NCBI RefSeq assembly: GCF_013520985.1
Contig: NZ_JACDTY010000013.1
Coordinates: 62,001 to 126,000 of the forward strand
Reading direction: 5' to 3'
Length of the DNA stretch: 64,000 bases
From: Mesorhizobium neociceri
Lineage (GTDB): Bacteria; Pseudomonadota; Alphaproteobacteria; Rhizobiales; Rhizobiaceae
The position numbers and the translations under genes were made by a program. Below the pieces are notes generated by a model that was not told where the DNA came from, searched no databases, and saw nothing but the letters and a program-made list of their open reading frames with translations. Positions within the stretch are counted from its first letter, which is position 1, and each line of letters begins with the position of its first letter. Of the stretch, positions 42,262-50,251 are shown in pieces.

Positions 42262-42384
42262 GAAATCCTCCTTTGCCCGCCCACTGAGCACCGGCGCGGA
42301 AAAATGCCAGAGCCACAATGCCGTGTCGACCTGCCACGCGTGGCAACTGGACGGCAGGGCGCTGGCTGTGCTGAAACTCACACC

Positions 42385-43497
42385 ATGAATCGCATCTCCA
42401 CCCGGCGCAATTTCCTCGCACAGGCAGCCGGCCTTGCCATGGCTGGCCTGCTGCCGCGCGCCGCTCTCGGCCAAACCGGAAAGCGCATCCAGCCCATCGA
42501 CGCCACCTTCTTGTTCATCGCCGATGTCCATGCCTGCCGTATGGCGAGCGGCTTGAGCCCCAATTGCCTGCAGGAAGGCAAAACGGACGCCGCGCTGTTG
42601 CGCAATGTCGCGGCCCTCAATGGGTTGGCCGACCGGCAATGGCCGGCCGAGATCGACGGCGTTGCGACCGGCCTGCGTTCGGCCGGCAGTCGCATCGGTG
42701 CGCCGCTCGGCCTCGTTGTCGGCGGCGACATCACCGACGATGGCGGCGGCCAGATCACCGAGCCCAGCGAAGGCACGCAGCTTTTGCAGTTCAGCCAGCG
42801 CTACAGCCAGGGCGTCGGCCCGGACCGCGTGCACATGCCCGTCTATGTCGGGCTCGGCAATCACGATCTCGACCAGAACGGTTCGCCGCCGCATGTCGAC
42901 TGGTACCGGCGTGAATTGCGCGACTATGTCGAGGTCAACCACCGCCCTGGCGTGTTCTTCAAGCCGCCGGTGCCGGCCACCGAATACGATGTCGACACCG
43001 ACTGCTATTCCTGGGATTGGGGCGGCCTGCATCTGATCCAGACGCACCGTTTTGCCGGCGACATCGGCCATGGCGCGGTGAGCAGCCTGCCATGGCTGAA
43101 GCAGGATCTGGCGACCTACGCCGCGGACGGCCGTCCCGTCATCCTGTTCCAGCACTATGGCTGGGACACTTTTTCGGTCGAACGCTGGGATTCGGCCAAG
43201 CGCACCTACGACGACGGCGGCTCGGGCGCGCCGCACTGGTGGAGCGAGGCCGACCGGCAGGCGCTGCTCGCGGCGCTGAAGGGCTACAATGTCGTCGCCA
43301 TCTTTCACGGCCACCAGCATGAGGTGCCGATGATATACCGCAGCGGCGGGGTCGATCTGTTCAAGCCGAAAGCCGCCTATATGGGCGGGTTTGCGCTGGG
43401 GCGGGTGACCAGTGACAGCATGGACGTCGTGCTGGGCGAGGCTACCGGCGACCAGGGCGAAGTCGCTTTCACCAACGCTTTCTCCAGGGACTTCTAG
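42385..43497 (+). CDS. Tat-exported calcineurin-like metallophosphoesterase
   Basis: The protein is 370 aa. The N-terminus STRRNFLAQAAGLAMAGLLPRAALG is a twin-arginine signal with cleavage near residue 29. Metal ligands in order: DVH (FIADVHACR, D47/H49), GGDITDD, GNHDLD, ILFQHYG and GHQHEVP, the full calcineurin-like set. It would hydrolyse a phosphate mono- or diester in the periplasm after folding in the cytoplasm. The next gene starts 51 bp later in the same direction. Confidence 0.9.
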   Translation: MNRISTRRNFLAQAAGLAMAGLLPRAALGQTGKRIQPIDATFLFIADVHACRMASGLSPNCLQEGKTDAALLRNVAALNGLADRQWPAEIDGVATGLRSAGSRIGAPLGLVVGGDITDDGGGQITEPSEGTQLLQFSQRYSQGVGPDRVHMPVYVGLGNHDLDQNGSPPHVDWYRRELRDYVEVNHRPGVFFKPPVPATEYDVDTDCYSWDWGGLHLIQTHRFAGDIGHGAVSSLPWLKQDLATYAADGRPVILFQHYGWDTFSVERWDSAKRTYDDGGSGAPHWWSEADRQALLAALKGYNVVAIFHGHQHEVPMIYRSGGVDLFKPKAAYMGGFALGRVTSDSMDVVLGEATGDQGEVAFTNAFSRDF

Positions 43498-43548
43498 TGG
43501 ATAGATTCTAACACTTGGTGCCCACGTTTAAAGGCACATGAGGACACG

Positions 43549-44487
43549 ATGAAAAGCACAGCAAATCTGGCCGCGTCCACACGAGTCTATCCGGCCAAGC
43601 CGGTACGCATAATTGACCCGTTCGGGGCGGGCGGCGGGCCGGACCTGTTGGCTCGCGCCCTGGCCCCGAAGCTTTCTGCGCTGTGGGGCCAACCGGTGAC
43701 AGTGGAGAACATCCCAGGTGCAGGAGCCACTGCAGGCCCCGCACAGGTCGCGAAGTCACCGGCCGACGGCTACACGCTGCTGATAAACACCAACGCTCAG
43801 GCATATGGTGCAGCGCTCCTGAAGGACCTCCCGTATGATCCATTGAAGGATTTCATTCCGATCGTTCCGCTCACGAGGCAAGCCTACGCACTCGTCGCAG
43901 GCAGAGCGACTGGCGTGACCACCGTCGGCGAGCTCATTGCGGCGGCGAAGGCGAAGCCAGGTGAGCTCAAGTTTGGATCGACCGGCATAGGAACCGGCAC
44001 ACATGTTGGAGTCGAGAAATTCAATCAAGCGGCGGGAATCAAGGCGCTGCACGTGCCTTCCTCGCCGAACGATTCGAATGCCGATACCATCGCTAACGCG
44101 ATAGCGAGGCGCTTCACTTACTATTTGGTGCCAATCTCTCTTGCCCTGCCCCACATTCGCGACGGCACGCTCGTTGCGCTGGGCGTGAGTACAGCGACGC
44201 GCTCGACCTTGCTCCCGGAGGTGCCGACGATCGCGGAGGCGAGCGTCGCCAGCTTCGACTTCCCGATCTGGTATGGGATGTGGGCGCCGGCTGGCTCTCC
44301 GACCGGCGTGGTGGAGACGCTTGCGAATGACATCGGGCGCGTGCTCACTGAGCCTGACCTGCGCGAGTGGATCGCTGGACACGGGGGTGAGCCAATGAGC
44401 ATGACGCAGCCCGAATTCGTGCGCTTCGTGCAGAGCGAGAGTGAAGGCGCGGCGCGACTCATGAAAGCCGCCAGTGCCAAGCCTTAA
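43549..44487 (+). CDS. Bug/TctC-type solute-binding protein without a signal peptide
   Basis: A 312-aa protein with the family body intact: YPAKPVRIIDPFGAGGGPDLLARALAPKLSALWGQPVTVENIPGAGATAGPAQVAKSPADGYTLL, and later STGIGTGTHVGVEKFNQAAGIK. The same frame upstream runs into the previous gene's stop without a hydrophobic leader, so no export signal is visible. Lysine-free N-terminal MKSTANLAASTRV is not a signal peptide. No TctA/TctB permease genes are near. It may be a truncated or relic copy, or be used inside the cell. Confidence 0.7.
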   Translation: MKSTANLAASTRVYPAKPVRIIDPFGAGGGPDLLARALAPKLSALWGQPVTVENIPGAGATAGPAQVAKSPADGYTLLINTNAQAYGAALLKDLPYDPLKDFIPIVPLTRQAYALVAGRATGVTTVGELIAAAKAKPGELKFGSTGIGTGTHVGVEKFNQAAGIKALHVPSSPNDSNADTIANAIARRFTYYLVPISLALPHIRDGTLVALGVSTATRSTLLPEVPTIAEASVASFDFPIWYGMWAPAGSPTGVVETLANDIGRVLTEPDLREWIAGHGGEPMSMTQPEFVRFVQSESEGAARLMKAASAKP

Positions 44488-44536
44488 AGAAGGCAGCCTA
44501 AGCCGCCTCCCTGCAGTGTGATGGGCGAACGCCCGA

Positions 44537-44716
44537 TCAGAACGCCTTCTTGACCTTTTCCTTCACATCGCCATAGGCTTTCTGCACCTTGCCGGCGATC
44601 TTGTCGGCCGTGCCCTCGGCCTCGGTCTGCCTGTTGCCGGTCGCCTTGCCGGCGGCCTGCTTGACCGAGCCCTTGACCTGTTTGGCCACGCCGGCAACCT
44701 GATCCTTGTTCACCAT
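44537..44716 (-). CDS. CsbD-like stress protein (59 aa)
   Basis: ATG at 44716 (MVNKDQVAGVAKQVKG) has GGAG 8 bp upstream. The whole chain is the CsbD pattern: repeated basic amphipathic segments VKGSVKQAAGKATG, DKIAGKVQKAYGDVKEKVKKAF. Members are induced by general stress in many bacteria, without a proven molecular role. It is divergent from the GST gene and monocistronic. Confidence 0.85.
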   Translation of the reverse strand: MVNKDQVAGVAKQVKGSVKQAAGKATGNRQTEAEGTADKIAGKVQKAYGDVKEKVKKAF

Positions 44717-44883
44717 CTTTGCATCTCCTGGGATTTCATTTGCAGGAGGCAAACGGGCAGGCGTGGCTTAGGTTCCCTTGGCGACAGGCCATCGTCGCTT
44801 TGGTCGCTTATATGGTCGCCGAAACGCTTTGCCGCCGTCGTATCCAGTGGCTAGTGTGGCGAAAATTTCCGGGGGAGACCGTC

Positions 44884-45537
44884 TTGGCTGAATTCAACCT
44901 CATCATCGCCAACAAATGCTTTTCGTCCTGGTCGCTGAGGCCATGGGTGGCGATGAAGCATTTGGAGATCCCGTTCGAGGAAGGCTTCGTGCGCCTGCGC
45001 ACGCCCGAGACCTTTGCCAATCTGGCGAAAGTGTCGCCGACCGGCCTCGTGCCGGTGCTGATTCACAATGGCAGGATCGTCTGGGAAACCCTTGCCATCC
45101 TTGAATATCTGGCCGACCTGTTTCCGGAGAAAAAACTTTGGCCGCAGGATATCGGCGCCCGCGCCATGGCGCGCTCGGTGGCGACCGAGATGCATTCCGG
45201 CTTTCGCGAGGTGCGCTATGGCTGGCCGATGAATTTGCGCCGGCCAAAGGGCCACAAGCCGCTCGACGCCGAAGGCGAATTGCAACGGGCGCGGATCGAA
45301 ACGATCTGGCGCCAGTGCCGGGAACAATATGGCGAGGGCGGCCCGTTCCTGTTCGGCCATTTCACCGCAGCCGACGCTATGTACGCGCCGGTCGTCACCC
45401 GCTTCGACACCTATGGCGGCGAACTGGCGCCTGATACGCGCGCCTATGTCGATGCCGTGCTGGCAACGCCGGCGATGCGGCACTGGTATGCCGAGGCGGC
45501 GAAGGAGACGTGGCCGGAACCCGGCCCGGACGAATAG
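44884..45537 (+). CDS. Glutathione S-transferase family protein
   Basis: The protein is 217 aa from a TTG at 44884, with GGGGGAG 6-7 bp upstream. Thioredoxin-fold N-terminus: LIIANKCFSSWSLRPWVAMKHLEIPFEEGFVRL with SSWS as the active-site area, and the cis-Pro region GLVPVLIHNGRIVWETLAILEYLAD (glutathione gamma-Glu contact ETLAI). A C-terminal helical domain with FLFGHFTAADAMYAPVVTRFDTYG follows. It probably conjugates or reduces an electrophile with glutathione. It ends just before the first of two direct repeats. Confidence 0.88.
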   Translation: MAEFNLIIANKCFSSWSLRPWVAMKHLEIPFEEGFVRLRTPETFANLAKVSPTGLVPVLIHNGRIVWETLAILEYLADLFPEKKLWPQDIGARAMARSVATEMHSGFREVRYGWPMNLRRPKGHKPLDAEGELQRARIETIWRQCREQYGEGGPFLFGHFTAADAMYAPVVTRFDTYGGELAPDTRAYVDAVLATPAMRHWYAEAAKETWPEPGPDE

Positions 45538-45556
45538 GTCGACTGACGACATCCCG

Positions 45557-45656
45557 AGAGCAATTCCAGGAAAAGTGTGAGCGGTTTTCCGTCCGGAATT
45601 GCGTAAAAAAGAGATAGAGCGGTTCGCCGTTTCCGTGAAACGGTGAAACGCTCTAG
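45557..45656. repeat. Direct repeat copy 1 (about 100 bp), upstream of the YCII gene
   Basis: Nearly identical to 46004-46107 and in the same orientation. It contains GGAAAAGTGTGAGCGGTTTTCC and CGTTTC-cgt-GAAACG hairpins and ends in GCTCTAG 11 bp before the YCII start. This is a rhizobial intergenic repeat type. Confidence 0.9.
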
Positions 45657-45667
45657 GGGAGAGACCG

Positions 45668-45997
45668 ATGGCCAGCAATGACGGACCGCGCAAAATCAGG
45701 GCGCCATCAATCTTCCATTGCCGGCTGATCCCGCCTCGGCCGGACTTCGCCTTCACCATCACGGAGGAGGAGCGGGAACTGATGGGCCGGCATGCCGACT
45801 ATTTGCGCGGCAAGCTGCGCGAGGGCACCATGATTTTGGCTGGCCCGGTCGCCGACCCGGCCGGCCCCTGGGGGCTGCTGATCCTGCGCGTCGGCAGCGA
45901 AGCCGAGGCGAGGGCGGTTACCGACGGCGATCCGGTGTCAAGGTCGGGCCGCGGTTTCCGCTACGAGATCCTGCCGCTGATCAGCGCGATCCTGTAG
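45668..45997 (+). CDS. YCII-related protein (109 aa)
   Basis: The YCII core is FHCRLIPPRPDFAFTITEEERELMGRHADYLRGKLREGTMILAGPVADPAGPWGLLILRVGSEAEARAVTDGDP, with the usual His (RHADYL) and Asp near the end of the fold. GGGGAGAG lies 7 bp upstream, next to the end of repeat copy 1. YCII proteins form small barrel-like dimers; some act as enzymes or regulators, most are unassigned. The gene is exactly bracketed by two direct repeats. Confidence 0.85.
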   Translation: MASNDGPRKIRAPSIFHCRLIPPRPDFAFTITEEERELMGRHADYLRGKLREGTMILAGPVADPAGPWGLLILRVGSEAEARAVTDGDPVSRSGRGFRYEILPLISAIL

Positions 45998-46001
45998 ACC
46001 G

Positions 46002-46107
46002 CTAGAGCAATTCCAGGAAAAGTGTGAGCGGTTTTCCGTCCGGAAATTGCGGAAAAACAAAGAGATAGAGCGGTTCGCCGTTTCCGTGAAACGGTGAAAC
46101 GCTCTAG
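46002..46107. repeat. Direct repeat copy 2 (about 106 bp), downstream of the YCII gene
   Basis: Same sequence and orientation as 45557-45656 with a few indels. CTAGAGC (46002-46008) and GCTCTAG (46101-46107) are its terminal inverted repeats. It lies 4 bp after the YCII stop and 7 bp before the tetR stop. Confidence 0.9.
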
Positions 46108-46113
46108 CGTGGG

Positions 46114-46740
46114 TTAGCGTTTCGGCTCCGGCCACAATATGTCCAGCATCTGCGGCAAAAGCTCGTCGAGCAGATGCTGGGATTTCGCCTCCGGTGTGAG
46201 CTTCGAAAACTTGCCGCTGAGCGCCAGATGGGCAAAGCCGTGCACGGTTGACCAGGCTGCCAGCATCGTGGCGCTCGTTGGCGCGTCAAGCTCGGCATCC
46301 TCGGGCAGCCCGCGCAAGGCAAGGATCGTGCGCGCGATCGGTACCTTGGCCAGTTCGGACGCAGCCGCCAGCCGCGCGTCATCGGGCAGCAGAAGGTCAT
46401 ACCGGAACATCAGCTGGAAGCGGCCGGGATAGGCGAGGGCAAAGCGTACATAGCCGGCCGCCTGCTGTTTCAGCCGCGCGGTCGCGCTCTTAGCCGACCC
46501 TTCAACCTCGATATGGCGGGCGAGTTCCTCAAAGCCGAGAATGGCGACTTCGGTCAGCAGCCCGGCGGAGCTGCCGAAATGATGCGCTGGGGCTGCAGGC
46601 GACACATGCGCGCGCCGCGCCGCCTCGCGCAGGGTAAAACCTTCGAGGCCGCGCTCGGCCAGGATGGTGTCCGTCGCCTTGATCAGGGCATCCCTGAGAT
46701 CGCCATGGTGATAGGCTTCACGCGTCGTTTCGACAGCCAT
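46114..46740 (-). CDS. TetR-family regulator (TetR_C_13-like)
   Basis: The protein is 208 aa. HTH: DLRDALIKATDTILAERGLEGFTLREAARRAHVSPAAPAHHFGSSAGLLTEVAILGFEELARHI, the SPAAPAHHF-type recognition helix of the WHG/TetR_C_13 group. The C-terminal domain has TARLKQQAAGYVRFALAYPGRFQLMFRYDLL. It is divergent from an SDR gene, with two operator-like inverted repeats in between, so it probably represses that SDR-methyltransferase pair and itself. Confidence 0.9.
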   Translation of the reverse strand: MAVETTREAYHHGDLRDALIKATDTILAERGLEGFTLREAARRAHVSPAAPAHHFGSSAGLLTEVAILGFEELARHIEVEGSAKSATARLKQQAAGYVRFALAYPGRFQLMFRYDLLLPDDARLAAASELAKVPIARTILALRGLPEDAELDAPTSATMLAAWSTVHGFAHLALSGKFSKLTPEAKSQHLLDELLPQMLDILWPEPKR

Positions 46741-46764
46741 TTGATTTCTCCCGCACCCAATCTT

Positions 46765-46773
46765 TACAGTGTA
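46765..46773. promoter_or_regulatory. TetR operator candidate, half 1
   Basis: TACA-G-TGTA is a 9-bp palindrome 25 bp upstream of the tetR start, part of TTACAGTGTACAG. Confidence 0.5.
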
Positions 46774-46794
46774 CAGATTTTGCGCTATTTGTCA

Positions 46795-46809
46795 CTTAAC
46801 ACTGTTAAG
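46795..46809. promoter_or_regulatory. TetR operator candidate, half 2
   Basis: CTTAAC-act-GTTAAG is a perfect 6-bp inverted repeat 40 bp upstream of the SDR start, in the same intergenic stretch as the TACAGTGTA palindrome. Confidence 0.55.
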
Positions 46810-46848
46810 ATGACCGCCGCACGATCAACCCCAGGAGACATCCCCCCA

Positions 46849-47889
46849 ATGTCTACCCAGTCCTTATCCACCAATCGCCTGTCTACCCAGCCCTCGTCCG
46901 CTGCCTTGTCGACAATCCCGCATGCCGCCGTCAATGATCCTCCTGCACCAAGTCGCTGGACAGCCGCCGATATTCCTGACCAGTTCGGCCGAACCATCAT
47001 CGTCACTGGCGCCAACAGCGGTCTCGGTTTCCAGACGGCGCTGGAACTTGCGCGCCACGGCGCCCATGTCGTGATGACCGCGCGCGACGAAGAAAAGGGC
47101 CGGGCCGCGAAAGCCCGTATCGAAGCCGAGCGTATCCGCGGCTCGCTCGAATTGCGGAAGCTCGATCTTGCCGATCTCGACGATGTGAAGCGTTTTGCCG
47201 CTGATATCATCGCAGATGGATTGGCCGTCGATGTGCTGGTCAACAATGCCGGCGTCATGATGCCGCCGCGCAGTCTGACCCGCCAGGGGTACGAGTTGCA
47301 GTTCGGCGTCAATCATCTCGCCCATTTCGTGCTGACGGCACTGCTGATCGACCGCTTGGCGCAGAGCAGCGACGGACGGGTGGTCACCGTCAGTTCCGAC
47401 CTGCACAAGCGCGGAAATATCCATTTCGACGACCTTGTCGGCGCGCGAAACTATGGCCGCATGTCGTTTTATGCCCAGTCGAAATTCGCCAATGTGCTGT
47501 TCGCGCTGGAACTCGACCGGCGCCTGGAGGCCGTGGGCCTGCCGGTGCGCAGCCTGCTTGCCCATCCTGGCTATTCCGCCACCAATCTGCAACTGAGCGG
47601 CCCGACCGGCATCCTCAAACTGTTCATGCGCTTCGGCAACCGCTTCTTCGCGCAGGACGTGGCGATGGGCGCGCTCAACCAGCTCTACGCGGCAACCGCA
47701 CCGGCGGCAGCAAGCGGGCAGTTCATCGGACCGGATGGCAGGGGTGAAAAGAGCGGCTATCCGACAATTGTCCAGCCGGTCGACGCGGCAAGCGACCCAG
47801 ATCTCGCCAAAAGACTGTGGCAGCTCTCCGAGGATCTGACCGGCGTCCGCTTCAACCTGGCAAACCCGGGGGCGGCGCATGCCCTCTGA
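46849..47889 (+). CDS. SDR-family oxidoreductase (retinol-dehydrogenase-like)
   Basis: The protein is 346 aa from ATG 46849; an ATG at 46810 is also in frame. A Ser/Pro-rich leader of about 45 residues precedes the fold. Cofactor motif TGANSGLGFQ, NNAGVMMPP, the HLAHFVLTALL segment of the protochlorophyllide/retinol group and the catalytic YAQSKFAN. Overlap of 11 bp with the downstream methyltransferase gene indicates coupled translation and a joint function, perhaps lipid or quinone modification; the substrate is unknown. Confidence 0.87.
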   Translation: MSTQSLSTNRLSTQPSSAALSTIPHAAVNDPPAPSRWTAADIPDQFGRTIIVTGANSGLGFQTALELARHGAHVVMTARDEEKGRAAKARIEAERIRGSLELRKLDLADLDDVKRFAADIIADGLAVDVLVNNAGVMMPPRSLTRQGYELQFGVNHLAHFVLTALLIDRLAQSSDGRVVTVSSDLHKRGNIHFDDLVGARNYGRMSFYAQSKFANVLFALELDRRLEAVGLPVRSLLAHPGYSATNLQLSGPTGILKLFMRFGNRFFAQDVAMGALNQLYAATAPAAASGQFIGPDGRGEKSGYPTIVQPVDAASDPDLAKRLWQLSEDLTGVRFNLANPGAAHAL

Positions 47890-48505
47890 CATCCTTCGCT
47901 TTTTCCGCGCCTGGATGTTCGATCCGCTGCGTGTTGCCTCGATCACGCCGTCGAGTGCTGCTCTGGCAAGGCTGATGGTTTCCGAGATCACCGCGTCGAC
48001 AGGATCGGTTATCGAACTGGGGCCGGGGACGGGCGTGTTCACCCAGGCCCTGATCCGGCAGGGCGTCAGCGAGGACAGACTGATCCTGGTCGAGAAGGGC
48101 GCGGAGTTCGCTGCCATGCTTGCCCAGCGCTTTCCGCGAGCCCGCCTGCTGCGTATCGACGCGGCCGACATCGGCGACGCAATCGGGACGCAGTCCGCGC
48201 AGGCCGGCGCGGTGGTCAGCGGTCTGCCGCTGTTGTCCATGCCGGCAAAGACGGTGTCGGCGATCCTTGCCGGATCGTTCTCGCATCTGCGCGACGACGG
48301 CTGCTTCTATCAGTTCACCTACGGCCCGCGCTGCCCGGTCCCCGGCGGCCTGCTGGAAGGGCTCGGTCTCGAAGCGACGCGCATGGGGCGTACGCTGAGG
48401 AACATTCCACCGGCAGCGGTCTACCGCATCGCCCGCCGCCCGGTGCCGCTGCAAGCGAACTCTGTCCGGCCGCGGGCGATCACGATGATCCGGGAGAGAG
48501 TGTAA
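47879..48505 (+). CDS. SAM-dependent methyltransferase, phospholipid N-methyltransferase-like
   Basis: The protein is 208 aa. Motif I is VIELGPGTGVFTQALI near residues 44-59, followed by acidic loop 2 (LILVEKGAEFA) and motif IV-like VVSGLPLLSMPAK, the arrangement of bacterial PmtA-type phosphatidylethanolamine methyltransferases (FFRAWMFDPLRVASITPSSAALAR is their usual start). It overlaps the SDR gene. PmtA in rhizobia makes phosphatidylcholine, but other substrates are possible here. A terminator-like hairpin follows. Confidence 0.82.
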   Translation: MPSDILRFFRAWMFDPLRVASITPSSAALARLMVSEITASTGSVIELGPGTGVFTQALIRQGVSEDRLILVEKGAEFAAMLAQRFPRARLLRIDAADIGDAIGTQSAQAGAVVSGLPLLSMPAKTVSAILAGSFSHLRDDGCFYQFTYGPRCPVPGGLLEGLGLEATRMGRTLRNIPPAAVYRIARRPVPLQANSVRPRAITMIRERV

Positions 48506-48551
48506 GACAGGCGGCGGAACGCAGCCGAACAAAGGCCTGGCACAAACAAGA

Positions 48552-48591
48552 ACGCCCCTCGCACCTTTTATCGTGCGGGAGGCGTCCTTTT
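48552..48591 (+). terminator. Possible terminator after the SDR-methyltransferase pair
   Basis: ACGCCCCTCGCAC and GTGCGGGAGGCGT form a stem with two mismatches, followed by CCTTTT. The T tail is short, so termination may be partial. Confidence 0.55.
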
Positions 48592-48943
48592 GCCAGCAGT
48601 CCTGAGATCGCTCTCTAAAATTGCTGACACCATAGAAATGCGCCGGCTTGCGATTGGTTCCGCGCCCGGTGAATTTTTTTACGCCCGCCTTGCGCTCCGC
48701 CAGCTCGTCAGTTGAGGCCTCATGCACCGGCATCCCCAGGTTGAATTCTACCTGCGGAGAAACCAGAAATTGACTCGACGCCAAAAGAAGTCTAGAAGAA
48801 ACATGTCGATATTTGTTTGACCGACTTTTGTTATCCGCGCACGCACGCGCGCCTTTGACGAACTTCCCCATCAAAAATCGAGACAAAAACCGTTGTGCAT
48901 TCGCACGACGGTTAACGAATATTTGCCAGGGAAAGGATTCTTC
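48592..48943. other. Intergenic region and 5' leader of the cold-shock gene
   Basis: No supported gene. An AT-rich stretch and a run of seven T near 48680 occur in the middle. The last 60 bp form a leader with an 11-bp hairpin (48888-48913) before the cold-shock start, as expected for a temperature-sensitive 5' untranslated region. Confidence 0.5.
48888..48913 (+). promoter_or_regulatory. Hairpin in the cold-shock gene leader
   Basis: AACCGTTGTGC-attc-GCACGACGGTT is an 11-bp stem with one G-T pair, 30 bp upstream of the start codon. A leader hairpin at this place is consistent with post-transcriptional control of a cold-shock mRNA. Confidence 0.55.
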
Positions 48944-49153
48944 ATGGCCACCGGCACAGTGAAATGGTTCAACGCCACCAAAGGTTTTGGTTTTATTCAG
49001 CCTGACGACGGCTCCGCCGACGTTTTCGTCCACATCTCGGCCGTAGAGCGCGCCGGCATGCGTGATATCGTCGAGGGCCAGAAGCTCGGCTACGAGATGA
49101 CCCGCGACAACAAGTCGGGCAAGATGTCCGCCGATCAGTTGAAGGCGGCCTGA
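48944..49153 (+). CDS. Cold-shock protein, CspA family
   Basis: The protein is 69 aa, the standard length. RNP-1 is KGFGFI at residues 13-18 and RNP-2 VFVHIS at 27-32, both intact, in MATGTVKWFNATKGFGFIQPD. It binds single-stranded RNA and DNA as a chaperone. A hairpin leader precedes it and a strong terminator follows; the gene is monocistronic. Confidence 0.96.
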   Translation: MATGTVKWFNATKGFGFIQPDDGSADVFVHISAVERAGMRDIVEGQKLGYEMTRDNKSGKMSADQLKAA

Positions 49154-49221
49154 TCAAGAAATTCGGCCTTCCGGTGACCACGGATGTACTGGCACCGATG
49201 AAAGGCTGAAAGGAGTGCCTT

Positions 49222-49241
49222 GCGCATCCAACTGGATGCGC
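49222..49241 (+). other. Perfect hairpin after the cold-shock gene
   Basis: GCGCATCC-aact-GGATGCGC, an 8-bp stem 68 bp after the stop, placed just before the terminator. It may protect the mRNA 3' end. Confidence 0.6.
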
Positions 49242-49255
49242 GGCGCTTCCATGGA

Positions 49256-49280
49256 AGGTCAGGCGGTGCCTGGCCTTTTT
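49256..49280 (+). terminator. Rho-independent terminator of the cold-shock gene
   Basis: AGGTCAGGC-ggt-GCCTGGCCT stem (one wobble) and five T. Confidence 0.85.
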
Positions 49281-49446
49281 CATTTTGCGTGTCATGCCGC
49301 TAAAAGTGCGCTGCACGCCGGCCGGAACGTGCTAAGGGACGCTCCAGCAATCTGAACCGCCCGTATTGCCCGATGCCATATTGCTTTGGTCGTGACCGCA
49401 GACCGGTCTCGCCCGATCGGCGCAAGGCTCCCGACAGGAGAAAGTT

Positions 49447-49671
49447 TTGACCACTCAATCGAAGACCGCCGACCAGGCCGGCTCGCTGTTCAGCAAGACG
49501 CAAACCCAGTCGATGTCGCTCAACCGCATCCTGTCCGAGCGTGATGCCGTCAGCGAGGCGCGCGAAGCCAAGACCGCGCGCCTGCGCGAACTGCGCAAGG
49601 AAAAGGAAGCCGACGAGATGGCCGCGGCCGCGGCCCTTGCGGCGTTGCCGAAGCGGGCAGGCAAACGCTGA
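49447..49671 (+). CDS. Small basic helical protein, first gene of an unknown operon (74 aa)
   Basis: TTG at 49447 has AGGAG 5 bp upstream. The middle of the chain is a long charged helix (ERDAVSEAREAKTARLRELRKEKEADEMAAAAALAAL) and the C-terminus is basic. No family is recognised. The stop overlaps the ATG of the next gene (TGATG). The four genes 49447-50671 lie within 4 bp of each other or overlap, so they form one translationally coupled unit. Confidence 0.7.
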   Translation: MTTQSKTADQAGSLFSKTQTQSMSLNRILSERDAVSEAREAKTARLRELRKEKEADEMAAAAALAALPKRAGKR

Positions 49672-50078
49672 TGGCAACCAAGCGCGTACCGCCAACGCCG
49701 ATCGATGCCGATGCGACCATTGCGTCCATGGTCGCAGGCCTGGACAAGCCGGTCGAATACGTCCGGCGTGTGCTGGAAAAGCTTGAGCGCTGCAAGCGTG
49801 CCCATGGCGATGCGCAGGTGCGTGTCGGCGTGCGCGGCCGTGCCGAAGCCCCGAACTATCTGGTCGAATATGTCCGCGAGGACAAAAAGACCCAGGAGCG
49901 TGTGACCTACCAGGATGCCGCCTACAGCGGCAGCACGCATCGCGAGCTTGCGGCGCACCACATCGCCGAGGCGAGGAACTGGTCGCCCGAGGAAATGAAC
50001 ATCACGGCGGTCTCGGCGCTGATCGGCCGCTTGCGCAATCCGCGCGCACCATCATCGCGTTTTTCCGACGAGGACTGA
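49671..50078 (+). CDS. Hypothetical protein, second gene of the operon (135 aa)
   Basis: ATG overlaps the previous stop. The chain is mostly helical (ADATIASMVAGLDKPVEYVRRVLEKLERCKRAHGDAQVRVGVRGR) with a beta-like middle and a closing NITAVSALIGRLRNPR segment. No catalytic motif and a single cysteine. Unrecognised. The ATG of the next small gene comes 1 bp after its stop. Confidence 0.7.
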   Translation: MATKRVPPTPIDADATIASMVAGLDKPVEYVRRVLEKLERCKRAHGDAQVRVGVRGRAEAPNYLVEYVREDKKTQERVTYQDAAYSGSTHRELAAHHIAEARNWSPEEMNITAVSALIGRLRNPRAPSSRFSDED

Positions 50079-50079
50079 C

Positions 50080-50247
50080 ATGGCCATAAAATTCTCCACC
50101 AAGGACCAGCCTGCAGCGCCGGCTGCCGCTGCAAAGCCTGCCAAACCCGCCGCCGCGCCGAAGGCTGCTGAGGCCGCCGAAACCGCGACCGACCTGTTCA
50201 AGTCGCAGGCGGACGCGCCGAAGGGCAAGGCAGGCAAGAAGAAATAG
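50080..50247 (+). CDS. Ala/Lys/Pro-rich small protein (55 aa)
   Basis: A 56-codon frame starting 1 bp after the previous stop. After MAIKFSTKDQ the chain is Ala-Pro-Lys repeats (AKPAKPAAAPKAAEA) and ends KGKAGKKK, a histone H1-like or linker-like composition. It could bind nucleic acid or act as a flexible tail protein. Its exact fit in the operon makes translation likely. It is under 60 codons. Confidence 0.65.
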   Translation: MAIKFSTKDQPAAPAAAAKPAKPAAAPKAAEAAETATDLFKSQADAPKGKAGKKK

Positions 50248-50251
50248 CGCC

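Noticed and set aside
48640..48780. Minus-strand text resembling a protein remnant (DELAERKAGVKKFTGRGTNRK)
   Set aside because: It is part of a long frame through the convergent methyltransferase region, without a start or ribosome site; kept as unassigned intergenic sequence.
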